The notes under the pieces are model-generated. The model searched no databases, was not told the DNA's origin, and saw only the letters and a program-made list of their open reading frames with translations. A stretch of DNA of 64,000 bases from Kribbella catacumbae DSM 19601 (lineage in GTDB: Bacteria; Actinomycetota; Actinomycetes; Propionibacteriales; Kribbellaceae), in the NCBI RefSeq assembly GCF_000372465.1, contig NZ_AQUZ01000007.1:157128-221127 (forward strand). The letters run 5' to 3'. Position 1 is the stretch's first letter. Every line of letters begins with the position of its first letter. A program made the position numbers and the translations under genes. Of the stretch, positions 8,575-16,781 are shown in pieces.

Positions 8575-10155
8575 TCATTGCTGCTTGGCCTGGTGCTTGA
8601 TCCGGTTGGTCAACTCGGTGACCTGGTTGAAGACGCTGCGCCGTTCCGACATCAGCTGACGGATCTTCCGCTCGGCGTGCATCACGGTGGTGTGGTCGCG
8701 CCCGCCGAACTGCTGGCCGATCTTCGGCAGGGACAGGTCGGTCAGTTCGCGGCACAGGTACATCGCGATCTGCCGGGCCGTCACGAGCACCCGGCTCCGG
8801 CTCGAACCACACAGATCGTCGATCGACAATCCGAAGTACGAGGCGGTCTGGCCCATGATCATGCTGGCCGTCACCTCGGGCTTGCTGCCTTCGGGGATCA
8901 GGTCCTTGAGCACGATCTCGGCCAGGGACAGATCGACCGGCTGCCGGTTCAGGCTGGCGAACGCGGTGACCCGGATCAGGGCGCCCTCGAGTTCACGGAT
9001 GTTCGTCTGCACCTTGCTCGCGATGAACTCGAGCACCTCGGGCGGCGCGGTCAGCCGCTCGGTGGCGGCCTTCTTGCGCAGGATCGCGATCCGGGTCTCG
9101 AGGTCGGGCGGCTGGATGTCGGTGATCAGGCCCCACTCGAACCTGTTCCGCAGCCGGTCCTCCAGCGCCTCGAGCCGCTTGGGTGCGCGGTCGGAGCTGA
9201 TCACGATCTGCTTGTTCGCGTTGTGCAGCGTGTTGAAGGTGTGGAAGAACTCTTCCTGGGTCTGGATCTTGCCTTCCAGGAACTGGATGTCGTCGATCAG
9301 CAGCACGTCGACGTCGCGGTACCGGCGCTGGAACTGCGCGGCTTTGTCGTCGCGGATCGCGTTGATGAAGTCGTTGGTGAACTCTTCGCTGGAGACGTAC
9401 CGGACGCGGGCCCCGGTGTAGAGGCTGCGGACGTAATGCCCGATCGCGTGCAACAGGTGAGTTTTGCCCAGCCCGGAGTCGCCGTAGATCAACTGCGGGT
9501 TGTACGCCTTGCCCGGTGCCTCGGCGACCGCGACGGCCGCGGCGTGCGCGAACCGGTTCGAGCTGCCGATGACGAAGGTCTCGAAGGTGTACTTCGGGTT
9601 GAGCCGCGCCTCGCCCTGCGCCTCGGTGGCCGTCTGGGTCTGGGCCGAGCCGTTCGGCGGCGGAGCGACCGAGCCGAGCGGTGGCTGAGAGATCTGCGCG
9701 ACCTGCTCGGTGTGCAGCGGAATATGCGTCGGCTCCTGCAGCCCTTGGTGGATCGGCTGGCCGAACGGCTGACTCAACGGCTGGTTCGGAGGCTGGTTCA
9801 GCGGCGAGTGAATCACCGGTGCCTGCTCCCGTACTACGGGTTGCGGCTGCGGGGCCGGCTCCCGAAGCTCGGGATCGAGCGACGGGTCGACGGTGACGGC
9901 GATCCGGATGTCCCGGCCGAAGCTCTCGGTGAGGATGCGCTCCAGGTCGGGCCGCAGCCGGGTCTCCAGCTGGCCGCGGGTGAAATCGTCCGGGACGGCG
10001 ACGATCGCGGTGCTCTCGTGCAGCGTCACCGGCCGGGAATTCGTCAGCCAGGCTCGCTGGTTCGGTGGTAGTCCGGCCAGCACCCTGGTCCAGGCAACGT
10101 CCAGATCATTCACTTCCGCCTTGCTCTCCGCATTGGCGGACTGGTCCTCGACCAC
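8575..10155 (-). CDS. dnaA: Chromosomal replication initiator DnaA
   Basis: Binds DnaA boxes and opens oriC. The 526-residue protein has an N-terminal helicase-interacting domain (about 1-90) and a long Pro/Gln-rich linker with repeated QP-x-x-QP units (about 100-190). The AAA+ core follows, with Walker [10 protein letters not shown], Walker [10 protein letters not shown] and a sensor 2 region. The C-terminal helix-turn-helix carries the signature [12 protein letters not shown]. The GTG at 10155 has a GGGGAG ribosome binding site. The gene is flanked by DnaA-box groups on both sides, which fits autoregulation by DnaA. Confidence 0.98.
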   Translation of the reverse strand: MVEDQSANAESKAEVNDLDVAWTRVLAGLPPNQRAWLTNSRPVTLHESTAIVAVPDDFTRGQLETRLRPDLERILTESFGRDIRIAVTVDPSLDPELREPAPQPQPVVREQAPVIHSPLNQPPNQPLSQPFGQPIHQGLQEPTHIPLHTEQVAQISQPPLGSVAPPPNGSAQTQTATEAQGEARLNPKYTFETFVIGSSNRFAHAAAVAVAEAPGKAYNPQLIYGDSGLGKTHLLHAIGHYVRSLYTGARVRYVSSEEFTNDFINAIRDDKAAQFQRRYRDVDVLLIDDIQFLEGKIQTQEEFFHTFNTLHNANKQIVISSDRAPKRLEALEDRLRNRFEWGLITDIQPPDLETRIAILRKKAATERLTAPPEVLEFIASKVQTNIRELEGALIRVTAFASLNRQPVDLSLAEIVLKDLIPEGSKPEVTASMIMGQTASYFGLSIDDLCGSSRSRVLVTARQIAMYLCRELTDLSLPKIGQQFGGRDHTTVMHAERKIRQLMSERRSVFNQVTELTNRIKHQAKQQ

Positions 10156-10798
10156 GCGTTGCTCCCCGAATCCTTTGCTGCGGTGGCCGGCGCTCCCGGG
10201 TTCGTCCCCGATGCCGCGCGACCATTCGACCCGGCACCCCGCCCGTGCCGCCGGTCGGCCGCACGTAGCAGTTGCTTTCTCCCTCAGCCGGTTTCCTCAT
10301 TGTCCACATCGTTGTCCACAGTTGTGAACGAAGCGCGGAGCTACTTGGTTACCGGTCTCGGGGTGTGGGACCTCTGGTGTGAGGGACTGACGCTAACAAG
10401 TCCGCCCACACCGCTTCAAGCCGTCATCCACAGGCTATGGGACTCAAATTGGGGGCAACCTGCGGCGTGTCGGGTAGACGTCGGAGCGTAGTCATGGTTG
10501 GCGTCGCCTCCGCGTGTCGCGCTGTGTAGCGGCGGTGACCTGGCAGTGACGAGGCCCCCGTCGACCGCTTCATCCACAGGCTTGTGGAAAAGTATGGGGA
10601 TGACTGGTTTGACCTGTCCACAGGGCGCCACGTACCGTGGATCAGTCGGTGTTGAACCGGCCGTTTCGTGCTGCGCTCCCTGCGGGACCATCCTTCGTCA
10701 CTGAAGGCTTCTCGAGCGGTGGGCAGGACCTGCACCAGGGACAGATCTATCAGTGGATTTGTCGACAAACGTGATCTCGAGTAACCGGAGTCATTCCA
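10156..10798. promoter_or_regulatory. Divergent dnaA/rpmH promoter region with DnaA boxes
   Basis: A 643-base gap between dnaA and rpmH. Two perfect TTGTCCACA boxes lie 12 bases apart (10300-10308 and 10312-10320) just upstream of dnaA. Further box-like sites are TCATCCACA at 10424 and 10570, TTTTCCACA on the minus strand at 10583-10591, and CTGTCCACA at 10614. The paired boxes near dnaA suggest autoregulation; the whole group could also contribute to the origin. A perfect 12-bp palindrome TTTGTCGACAAA lies at 10758-10769, 29 bases before rpmH. No gene is visible. Confidence 0.75.
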
Positions 10799-10936
10799 GT
10801 GAGCAAGCGGACGTTCCAGCCGAACAACCGTCGTCGGCACAAGAAGCACGGCTTCCGTCTTCGGATGCGCACCCGTGCCGGTCGCGCCATCCTCGCAACG
10901 CGTCGTGCGAAGGGTCGCCAGCGCCTCGCGGCCTGA
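10799..10936 (+). CDS. rpmH: Ribosomal protein bL34
   Basis: A 45-residue, very basic protein of the large ribosomal subunit. Starting at the GTG at 10799 it reads [18 protein letters not shown] and continues with [19 protein letters not shown], the canonical bL34 sequence at the canonical length. A CCGGAG ribosome binding site precedes it. It is the first gene of the plus-strand series rpmH-rnpA-yidD-yidC that runs away from the origin. Confidence 0.97.
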   Translation: MSKRTFQPNNRRRHKKHGFRLRMRTRAGRAILATRRAKGRQRLAA

Positions 10937-10966
10937 CGCCGGTGAGCTGGCGACAGTGACCACCTC

Positions 10967-11464
10967 GTGCTACCCGCGTCGAATCGGCTTCGCCGGTCCG
11001 ACGACTTCGGCCGCGCCGTCCGTACTGGACGGCGTGCCGGTCGGCGTGCCGTGGTGGTCCATCTGTTGCCGGGGCCCGGCTCCTCGGCCGAGCCCGCTCG
11101 TGTCGGATTCGTGGTGAACAAGGCGGTGGGCAATGCGGTTCTGCGGAACCGCGTCCACCGCCGTCTGCGTGCCGTGATGGCTGCGCAGCTTCCCGGCCTG
11201 CCGGCCGGCAGCCTCACCGTGGTGCGGGCGTTGCCGCCGTCGGCCTCCTCGTCGTACGACGAGCTCGCTGCCGACGTGGACGGCGCGCTGCAGCGGGTCC
11301 TGACTGTGCCGACGAAGACCGCGCCGACGAAAACTGAGTCGCTGAAGACTGTGCCGCCGAAGACTGAGTCGCTGAAGACTGTGCCGCCGAAGACTGAGTC
11401 GCTGAAGACTGTGCCGCCGAAGACTGAGTCGCTGAAGACTGTGCCGCCGAAGGAAGGGCGATGA
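10967..11464 (+). CDS. rnpA: Ribonuclease P protein component with a repeat-bearing C-terminal tail
   Basis: The protein subunit of RNase P, which supports the catalytic RNA in 5' tRNA maturation. About residues 1-115 carry the family fold: an N-terminal NRLRRSDDF motif, the [21 protein letters not shown] signature with the conserved RNR core, and the acidic C-terminal helix. After that the protein continues for about 50 residues of [10 protein letters not shown] repeats, which ordinary RnpA proteins lack. It starts at the GTG at 10967, 30 bases after rpmH, and overlaps yidD by four bases (ATGA). The tail is basic and probably disordered; it may add RNA contacts or be neutral. Confidence 0.93.
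   Translation: MLPASNRLRRSDDFGRAVRTGRRAGRRAVVVHLLPGPGSSAEPARVGFVVNKAVGNAVLRNRVHRRLRAVMAAQLPGLPAGSLTVVRALPPSASSSYDELAADVDGALQRVLTVPTKTAPTKTESLKTVPPKTESLKTVPPKTESLKTVPPKTESLKTVPPKEGR
11333..11452 (+). repeat. In-frame minisatellite in rnpA, four perfect 30-bp units
   Basis: Four tandem 30-base units beginning ACTGAGTCGCTGAAG, at 11333, 11363, 11393 and 11423, apparently identical at the DNA level. Each encodes [10 protein letters not shown]. More degenerate T-K-T-x-P motifs precede them. Thirty bases is a multiple of three, so unit gain or loss keeps the frame. DNA-level identity suggests recent expansion. Confidence 0.95.
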
Positions 11465-11772
11465 AGATCGCGCCCGTCAAGTACGGGATCATCGGCTTTC
11501 TGAAGTTGTACCGGAAGTTCGTCAGCCCGATGTACGGGCAGGTGTGCCGGTTCTATCCCAGCTGTTCTGCTTACGCCCTGGAGGCGGTCGAACGCCACGG
11601 CGCGGTGCGCGGTAGCTGGCTGGCGGCGAGGAGACTCGCCCGCTGCCACCCGTGGAACCCCGGCGGCTACGACCCCGTTCCACCCACAGATGTCGACCAG
11701 CGCGGAGATCTGATCTCCGCCAACCAGCCCGGATCGTCAGCCGACGCCGGGCCTGTGCAGCGAGGTGCTTGA
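11461..11772 (+). CDS. yidD: Membrane protein insertion efficiency factor YidD
   Basis: A small membrane-associated protein that helps YidC insert inner-membrane proteins. The 103-residue sequence carries the family signature: YRKFVSP, then [19 protein letters not shown] with its conserved cysteines, and [17 protein letters not shown]. The last 25 residues are a divergent tail. It overlaps rnpA by four bases and lies directly before yidC, the standard arrangement. Confidence 0.95.
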   Translation: MKIAPVKYGIIGFLKLYRKFVSPMYGQVCRFYPSCSAYALEAVERHGAVRGSWLAARRLARCHPWNPGGYDPVPPTDVDQRGDLISANQPGSSADAGPVQRGA

Positions 11773-12981
11773 GTGATTCTTCTGGCCATCCCCGAACTCG
11801 CATTGTGGGACGGGATCGTAGACGTTTTCAACGCCGTCATGACGCCGCTGTACTGGGCGGTCTCGGCACTGCTGGTGGGATGGCACTGGCTGCTGTCGCA
11901 GGTGTTCGATCCCGACAGTGGCTGGGCCTGGGCGCTCTCGATCGCCGGCCTCACCATCGTCATCCGGACCCTGCTGATCCCGCTCTTCGTGCGGCAGATC
12001 CGCTCCAGCCGGAACATGCAGCTGCTGCAGCCGAAGATGAAGGAGCTGCAGAAGAAGTACGGCCATGACCGGGAGAAGCTCGGTCAGGAAATGATGAAGC
12101 TGTACAAGGAGACGGGCACCAACCCGTTCTCCTCGTGCCTGCCGCTGCTGCTCCAGTCGCCGATCTTCCTGGCACTGTTCCGGGTGCTCGACCAAGCATC
12201 GAAGGGTGAGGCGCTCTCCAGCGTTATCGCTCCGCATGTCGACTCCCTCCGGCACGCGAAGATCTTCGGCGCCGAGATCTCCCAAACGTTCCTCCGGGCG
12301 AACGGCGACGGCTCGACCAACGTCAAGGTCGTCGCGGTCATCCTGATCATCCTGATGACCGCCACGATGTTCATCACCCAGCTCCAACTGATGCGCAAGA
12401 ACATGCCGAAGGAGGCCCTCGAGGGCCAGGCGGCGCAGATGCAGAAGATCATGCTCTACGTCTTCCCCGTGTTCTTCCTGATCGGTGGCTTCAACTTCCC
12501 GATCGGTGTGCTCATCTACTGGTTCGTCTCCAACGTGTGGACGATGGGGCAGCAGTTCTACGTGATCCGCCGCAACCCGGCCCCCGGCACTCCGGCGTTC
12601 GACGCGATGGAAGCCCGCAAGCGCGAGCACAACCTGAAGGCCGGTAGGCCGGCCGACGAGGGCCTGGGCGATGACGCCGAAGAGGGTTCGGTCGCGACCG
12701 ACCGGCGTCCGGCGAATCGGCAGCAGCCGAAGCGTCAGTCGCGCAGTACGCGGAAGACGGGCGCTCCGGCGGCCGGTGAGTCCTCGGCGCAGGACGCCCC
12801 CAAGGTGCAGGACACTCCGAAGGCATCGAGCAACGGCCAGCAGCCGGCGAAGAAGGCCGCAGCCAAGCAGGCCTCGGGCGCGAAGCGACAGCCGGCCGCG
12901 AAGTCGCGCGCCGCTCGCCAGGCTGCTCAGAAGAAAGCCGCGCAGAAGAAGTCCGGCGGTGGTGGGTCCGGCCGGTCCTGA
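11773..12981 (+). CDS. yidC: Membrane protein insertase YidC
   Basis: Inserts and folds membrane proteins with or without SecYEG. The 402-residue protein has about five hydrophobic segments, without the large periplasmic domain of proteobacterial YidC, as is normal for Gram-positive forms. The YidC/Oxa1 core includes RSSRNMQLLQPKMKELQKKYG, NPFSSCLPLLLQSPIFLALFR and the FPIGVLIYWFVSN segment. After residue 270 comes a long Lys/Ala/Gln-rich cytoplasmic tail likely to contact the ribosome. It starts with GTG at 11773, immediately after the yidD stop. Confidence 0.95.
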   Translation: MILLAIPELALWDGIVDVFNAVMTPLYWAVSALLVGWHWLLSQVFDPDSGWAWALSIAGLTIVIRTLLIPLFVRQIRSSRNMQLLQPKMKELQKKYGHDREKLGQEMMKLYKETGTNPFSSCLPLLLQSPIFLALFRVLDQASKGEALSSVIAPHVDSLRHAKIFGAEISQTFLRANGDGSTNVKVVAVILIILMTATMFITQLQLMRKNMPKEALEGQAAQMQKIMLYVFPVFFLIGGFNFPIGVLIYWFVSNVWTMGQQFYVIRRNPAPGTPAFDAMEARKREHNLKAGRPADEGLGDDAEEGSVATDRRPANRQQPKRQSRSTRKTGAPAAGESSAQDAPKVQDTPKASSNGQQPAKKAAAKQASGAKRQPAAKSRAARQAAQKKAAQKKSGGGGSGRS

Positions 12982-13083
12982 CGCTCGACGTCCGGACGGC
13001 CGGCTGACCCGGCATCCCCGTTTTCTCTGCTGTGTACGACCTGGGTCCCCGTGGGGCGGATCTCGAAACGTGAAGGAGTGGCC

Positions 13084-13608
13084 GTGAGCGACGGCATGCA
13101 GGAGACCGAGGCCGTGGAGAAGTCCACGCCGGAAGACCAGCCGGGCGACCGTCTGAAGGCACTGGAGGCCGAGAGCGACATCGCGGCCGACTACCTGGAA
13201 GAACTGCTGGACATCGCCGATCTCGACGGCGACATCGACATGGACATCGACGGCGATCGTGCCGCGGTGTCGATCGTCGGCGCCGACCTGAGCAACCTGG
13301 TCGGCGAGAACGGCAAGGTGCTCGAGGCGTTGCAGGAGCTGACCCGATTGGCCGTCTACCGGGAGACCGGTGAGCGGTCGCGGCTGATGCTGGACGTGTC
13401 GAACTACCGGGCGAACCGGAAGACCGAACTGGAAGAGGTCGGGCGGAGGGCGGTGGATGAGGTGAAGACCTCGGGTGCCGCGGTGAAGCTCGCGCCGATG
13501 ACGCCGTTCGAGCGCAAGGTCGTGCACGACGTCGTCGCGGCCGCCGGCCTGACCAGCGAGTCCGAGGGCGAGGAGCCGCGTCGCCGGGTCGTCGTCCAGC
13601 CCGCGTGA
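13084..13608 (+). CDS. khpB: Jag/KhpB RNA-binding protein (KH and R3H domains)
   Basis: A single-stranded nucleic acid binding protein linked to control of cell division and elongation. The 174-residue protein has a short acidic N-terminus and a KH-type domain with the LVGENGKVLEALQELTRL core (about residues 75-95). A C-terminal R3H domain carries M-T-P-F-E-R-K-V-V-H-D-V. I choose the GTG at 13084, seven bases after AAGGAG; a longer frame reaches 13051 without a better signal. The yidC-khpB-rsmG order is conserved in actinobacteria. Confidence 0.92.
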   Translation: MSDGMQETEAVEKSTPEDQPGDRLKALEAESDIAADYLEELLDIADLDGDIDMDIDGDRAAVSIVGADLSNLVGENGKVLEALQELTRLAVYRETGERSRLMLDVSNYRANRKTELEEVGRRAVDEVKTSGAAVKLAPMTPFERKVVHDVVAAAGLTSESEGEEPRRRVVVQPA

Positions 13609-13624
13609 TCGCCGCGTCCTGCTC

Positions 13625-14335
13625 GTGACGGACGACGTTTCACGTGAAACGCCGCCGCTCGTGGAGAAGCTCTACCCACGAGCGGCGGTCCGGCTTGCGG
13701 CGTTCGCCGACTTGCTGGCGACAGAAGGAACGCTGCGCGGACTGATCGGTCCGCGCGAGGTGCCGCGGTTGTGGGACCGGCACCTGTTGAACTGCGCGGT
13801 GCTGGAGCGCTTGATCCCGGAAGAGTCCACCGTTGCCGACATCGGCACCGGCGCCGGCTTGCCCGGAATCGTGCTCGCCCTCGTTCGCCCCGACCTCCAG
13901 GTGTCGCTCGTCGAGCCGCTGCTCCGGCGCACCACCTTCCTGGAAGAGGCCGTGGAGCTGCTCGGCTGCACCAACGCAGAGGTGGTTCGGGCTCGCGCTG
14001 AAGACCTGATCCCCGGTGCCCGTTCCGCCGCCGAAGGCGCTGCGCGCGGCAAGGCGCCGTACGACGTGGTGGCATCTCGTGCGGTCGCTCCGCTCGGCAA
14101 GCTGGCCGGCTGGTGCTTGCCGTTGACTGCCGAGGGCGGGCTGATGCTGGCGATGAAGGGAGCCTCCGCAGAGGAGGAACTCGCTGCTTCCGAAGCCGAA
14201 CTCGAGGCTCTTGGCGCTGAGGAATGGCACGTCCATCAACTCGGTGTCGACGAACTGGCCCAGCCGACGACAGTCGTGAGTATTGTGGCCGGACGTGCTG
14301 CGCGGGGATCCCAGCACAGGAGACGCGGGAGGTGA
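13625..14335 (+). CDS. rsmG: 16S rRNA (guanine-527-N7)-methyltransferase RsmG
   Basis: Methylates G527 of 16S rRNA using S-adenosylmethionine; loss gives low-level streptomycin resistance in several bacteria. The 236-residue protein has the SAM-binding motif VADIGTGAGLPGIVLA (about residues 68-83) and the conserved DRHLLNC segment before it. The later VASRAVAPLGKLAGWCLPL stretch is also a family feature. A parS site lies within codons 5-9 and is translated as part of DVSRETPP. The start is GTG at 13625, and the stop overlaps the parA start by four bases (GTGA). Confidence 0.95.
   Translation: MTDDVSRETPPLVEKLYPRAAVRLAAFADLLATEGTLRGLIGPREVPRLWDRHLLNCAVLERLIPEESTVADIGTGAGLPGIVLALVRPDLQVSLVEPLLRRTTFLEEAVELLGCTNAEVVRARAEDLIPGARSAAEGAARGKAPYDVVASRAVAPLGKLAGWCLPLTAEGGLMLAMKGASAEEELAASEAELEALGAEEWHVHQLGVDELAQPTTVVSIVAGRAARGSQHRRRGR
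13637..13650. promoter_or_regulatory. parS centromere site inside rsmG
   Basis: A perfect 14-bp palindrome GTTTCACGTGAAAC, the canonical bacterial parS sequence bound by ParB. It lies inside the first ten codons of rsmG, so the protein sequence (VSRET) is constrained by the DNA site. The nearby parA and parB genes make its role in chromosome segregation very likely. Confidence 0.95.
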
Positions 14336-16434
14336 TCGGGTTCGTGAGTCGCGCCCTCGGATGGCCTGAGAAAAGCACCGGTGAACCACAGGCATCACAA
14401 GGAATCGGCTGGCCGGCAGACCAACCCGCCGCCACCCGCCAAGCAACCGAGGCCCCCGCCCCAGCCTCCCCCTCCCAAACTCCTGAACCTCCCGCAGTTG
14501 CGTCGCTCGATGAGCCGCTCGCGTCACCCGACGCAGCTTCGGCGGCAGCGGCAATTGCTGGGACGCCGACCGCGGATCCCAGCGGCGTGTCTATGCAGAC
14601 GCCGACAGACACGACCGAGCCGCAGACAGTTGACGCATCCGCGACGCCGGGTACCGCGTCCGACGCGCCAGCCTCGCCGACTAGTGCGGTGACCACCGAC
14701 TCGACCGACTCGACCGGGCCCGCCGACTCAACCGCCTCATCGACGCCCACCGACTCGACTGCGTCCTCGGCGCTGGAGCGCGAGGCGTCCGCCCGTCAGG
14801 CCTTGCTGGACGAACTGCGCGAGGCCGAGGGCGACCTGGCCGACGCCCAGCACCAGGCGGGTATCGATTCGACGTCTACCCCAGCGACCACCGGCTCGAC
14901 CGGCTCGGCTGTGCCCAGCGACTCGACCGCCTCATCGGCGCCCACCGATTCGACGTCTACTCCAGCGACCATCGGCTCGACCGGCTCGACCGGCTCGACC
15001 GGCTCGACCGGCTCGACCGGCTCGACCGGCTCGACCGGCTCGACCGGCTCGACCGGCGCCTCGGCTCCGGGGCATGGGTTGACGGCGGCGCCGGTGTTCG
15101 GAGTGCCGGGGCGGTCTGCTGGAGCCGGAAGTGATTCGGCTGAGCGGGTTGAGTCGGATGAGAGTTCCGAGACAAACTTTGCGGGGGCTTCAAAGAGCCA
15201 CTCCGCACTCCGAGCGGCCGCTTCGATCGGGCTTGGCGACGAGCCGGCCGCCGTACGATCGGAAGCTGTTTCACGTGAAACCGAAGAGGTCGTTCCACGT
15301 GAAACAGCCGCCGCGAATGAGGCTGAGGAAGAGTTCCCCGAATCTCCCCGGCCTGTGGATGACTACCCCCTGGAAACGGCACCTCACGCGGGAATTCATC
15401 CACAGCCGCCTGTGGATGAACCTGGGGGCAAGCCCGCCCCGACCCCCACGGACATCCTCTTCGGGCCAAGTACCGCACCTATCGGAATGGGCGCTATGAC
15501 TGCCGCACAGATCGCCGCGCGGGCCACCTCGGACGAGCTTCAGCGACGACTTCTCGAAACTCCGATCGCCGCCGCCACCGAACGGACCCTGCTGGTGAAT
15601 GAAGGACGCACGATGGGCCGCGAGTTCCCGCTGCCCGCAGAGACCCGGGTCTTCGTGGTCGCCAACCAAAAGGGTGGCGTCGGCAAGACCACAACGACCG
15701 TGAACGTCGCAGCCGGCCTCGCGCTGTATGGCGCGCGGATTCTCGTGATCGACCTCGACCCGCAGGGCAACGCGTCGACGGCGCTGGGCATCGAGCACTC
15801 GGAAGGCACCCCGGGTGTCTACGAGGCGGTCATCGAGGGGGAGCCGCTGAGCAAGCTCCTGGCGCCCTGCGCCGAGCACCCCGGCATCGTCGTCGTTCCG
15901 GCCACCATCGACCTGGCCGGCGCCGAGATCGAGCTCGTCAGCATCGTCGCGCGCGAGAGCCGGTTGAAGAAGGCTCTCGATGCTCACCTGGCCGAGACCG
16001 AGGCCGCGGGCGAGAAGTACGACTACGTCTTCATCGACTGCCCGCCGTCGCTCGGCCTGCTGACGGTGAACGCGCTGACGGCGGCGCGCGAAGTACTGGT
16101 ACCGATCCAGAGCGAGTACTACGCGCTCGAGGGTCTGTCCCAGCTGCTCCGCCACATCGACATGGTGAAGTCGCACCTGAACCCGACGCTCGACGTCTCG
16201 ACGATTCTGCTCACCATGTACGACGCCCGCACGAAACTGGCCGGCGAAGTGGCGGCTGAGGTCCGCGGTCACTTCCAGGACGCCGTACTGCGAACCGCGG
16301 TGCCGCGTTCGGTCCGGATCTCCGAGGCGCCGAGCCACGGACAGACGGTGCTCGCGTACGACCCGGCATCGGCCGGCGCACTCTCCTACCTGGAGGCGTC
16401 GCGCGAGATCGCGATGCGCAACAACGCCTCCTGA
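14332..16434 (+). CDS. parA: Chromosome partitioning ATPase ParA with a long disordered N-terminus
   Basis: A deviant Walker ATPase that binds DNA non-specifically and, with ParB-parS, moves replicated origins. The conserved domain fills about residues 440-700, with the deviant Walker A KGGVGKTTT (about 447-455), Walker B YDYVFIDCPPS, and the LDPQGNAS and LTMYDAR motifs. Before it lie about 430 residues rich in Ala, Pro, Ser, Thr and Asp, including nine GST repeats. The GTG at 14332 overlaps the rsmG stop (GTGA) and has an AGGAG signal; GTG at 14344 is the alternative. Two parS sites are embedded in the coding sequence. Many actinobacterial ParA proteins have an extended N-terminus, but this one is long. 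Confidence 0.93.
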   Translation: MIGFVSRALGWPEKSTGEPQASQGIGWPADQPAATRQATEAPAPASPSQTPEPPAVASLDEPLASPDAASAAAAIAGTPTADPSGVSMQTPTDTTEPQTVDASATPGTASDAPASPTSAVTTDSTDSTGPADSTASSTPTDSTASSALEREASARQALLDELREAEGDLADAQHQAGIDSTSTPATTGSTGSAVPSDSTASSAPTDSTSTPATIGSTGSTGSTGSTGSTGSTGSTGSTGSTGASAPGHGLTAAPVFGVPGRSAGAGSDSAERVESDESSETNFAGASKSHSALRAAASIGLGDEPAAVRSEAVSRETEEVVPRETAAANEAEEEFPESPRPVDDYPLETAPHAGIHPQPPVDEPGGKPAPTPTDILFGPSTAPIGMGAMTAAQIAARATSDELQRRLLETPIAAATERTLLVNEGRTMGREFPLPAETRVFVVANQKGGVGKTTTTVNVAAGLALYGARILVIDLDPQGNASTALGIEHSEGTPGVYEAVIEGEPLSKLLAPCAEHPGIVVVPATIDLAGAEIELVSIVARESRLKKALDAHLAETEAAGEKYDYVFIDCPPSLGLLTVNALTAAREVLVPIQSEYYALEGLSQLLRHIDMVKSHLNPTLDVSTILLTMYDARTKLAGEVAAEVRGHFQDAVLRTAVPRSVRISEAPSHGQTVLAYDPASAGALSYLEASREIAMRNNAS
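14974..15054 (+). repeat. In-frame 9-bp minisatellite in parA, nine units
   Basis: Nine tandem copies of GGCTCGACC encode GST repeated nine times in the disordered N-terminal region of ParA. The units look identical, and looser STP/STA/DST repeats flank them from about 14690. Length change by slippage would stay in frame. Confidence 0.95.
15268..15305. promoter_or_regulatory. Two parS sites inside parA
   Basis: GTTTCACGTGAAAC at 15268-15281 (perfect) and GTTCCACGTGAAAC at 15292-15305 (one base off the palindrome), 24 bases apart start to start. Both sit in the part of parA encoding the disordered region and are translated as VSRET and VPRET. Codon phase is the same in both and also in the rsmG site. 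Confidence 0.93.
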
Positions 16435-16446
16435 CTGATCGAACTG

Positions 16447-16480
16447 ACGGCTCGCCGGCACCGCGTTGTCGGCGGGCCGT
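16447..16480 (+). terminator. Terminator-like hairpin after parA
   Basis: An 11-bp stem (ACGGCTCGCCG pairing with CGGCGGGCCGT, one G-T wobble) with a 12-base loop, followed by a T-rich run. It begins about 13 bases after the parA stop, so the rsmG-parA transcript may end here and parB may have its own promoter. Confidence 0.6.
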
Positions 16481-16497
16481 TTGGCTTTCCTGCGGAT

Positions 16498-16646
16498 GTT
16501 CCACGTGAAACGCGGGGAGCTGAAGCTGATCCGTTCCACGTGAAACGGCGCAACTGAAGGGGTCCGTTGCACGTGAACGCGGCACTGAAGAGGGTCCGTT
16601 CCACGTGAAACGCGGCAACTGAAGAGACTCTCGTTCCACGTGAAAC
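16498..16646. promoter_or_regulatory. parS cluster between parA and parB
   Basis: Four copies of GTTCCACGTGAAAC at 16498, 16533, 16598 and 16633, and a damaged fifth copy (GTTGCACGTGAAC) at 16566. The sites recur about every 32-35 bases, roughly three helical turns. They fill most of the 347-base parA-parB gap. The remaining 16650-16781 holds the parB ribosome binding site and probably its promoter, and no other gene. Confidence 0.95.
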
Positions 16647-16781
16647 AGGGCTGCTGGCAGAGGACTTCTCCACAGCTGGGGGACCGGCTCTCCGGTCGCC
16701 ACCTGAGACCGGCTACCGTTGCGCAGTTGCTGTCGATGAAACTTGATCGAACCGAAGCACTTGAAACTCGAGGGAGCGGCG

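Noticed and set aside
11333..11452. Regular 30-bp units as a CRISPR array
   Set aside because: Units are adjacent without spacers and keep the rnpA reading frame, so they are a minisatellite.
11737..13527. 596-codon minus-strand frame across yidC and khpB
   Set aside because: It is antisense to two conserved genes and shows no domain.
14974..15054. GST repeats as a separate gene or replication iteron
   Set aside because: They lie in frame in the middle of parA, and no initiator-type context exists.
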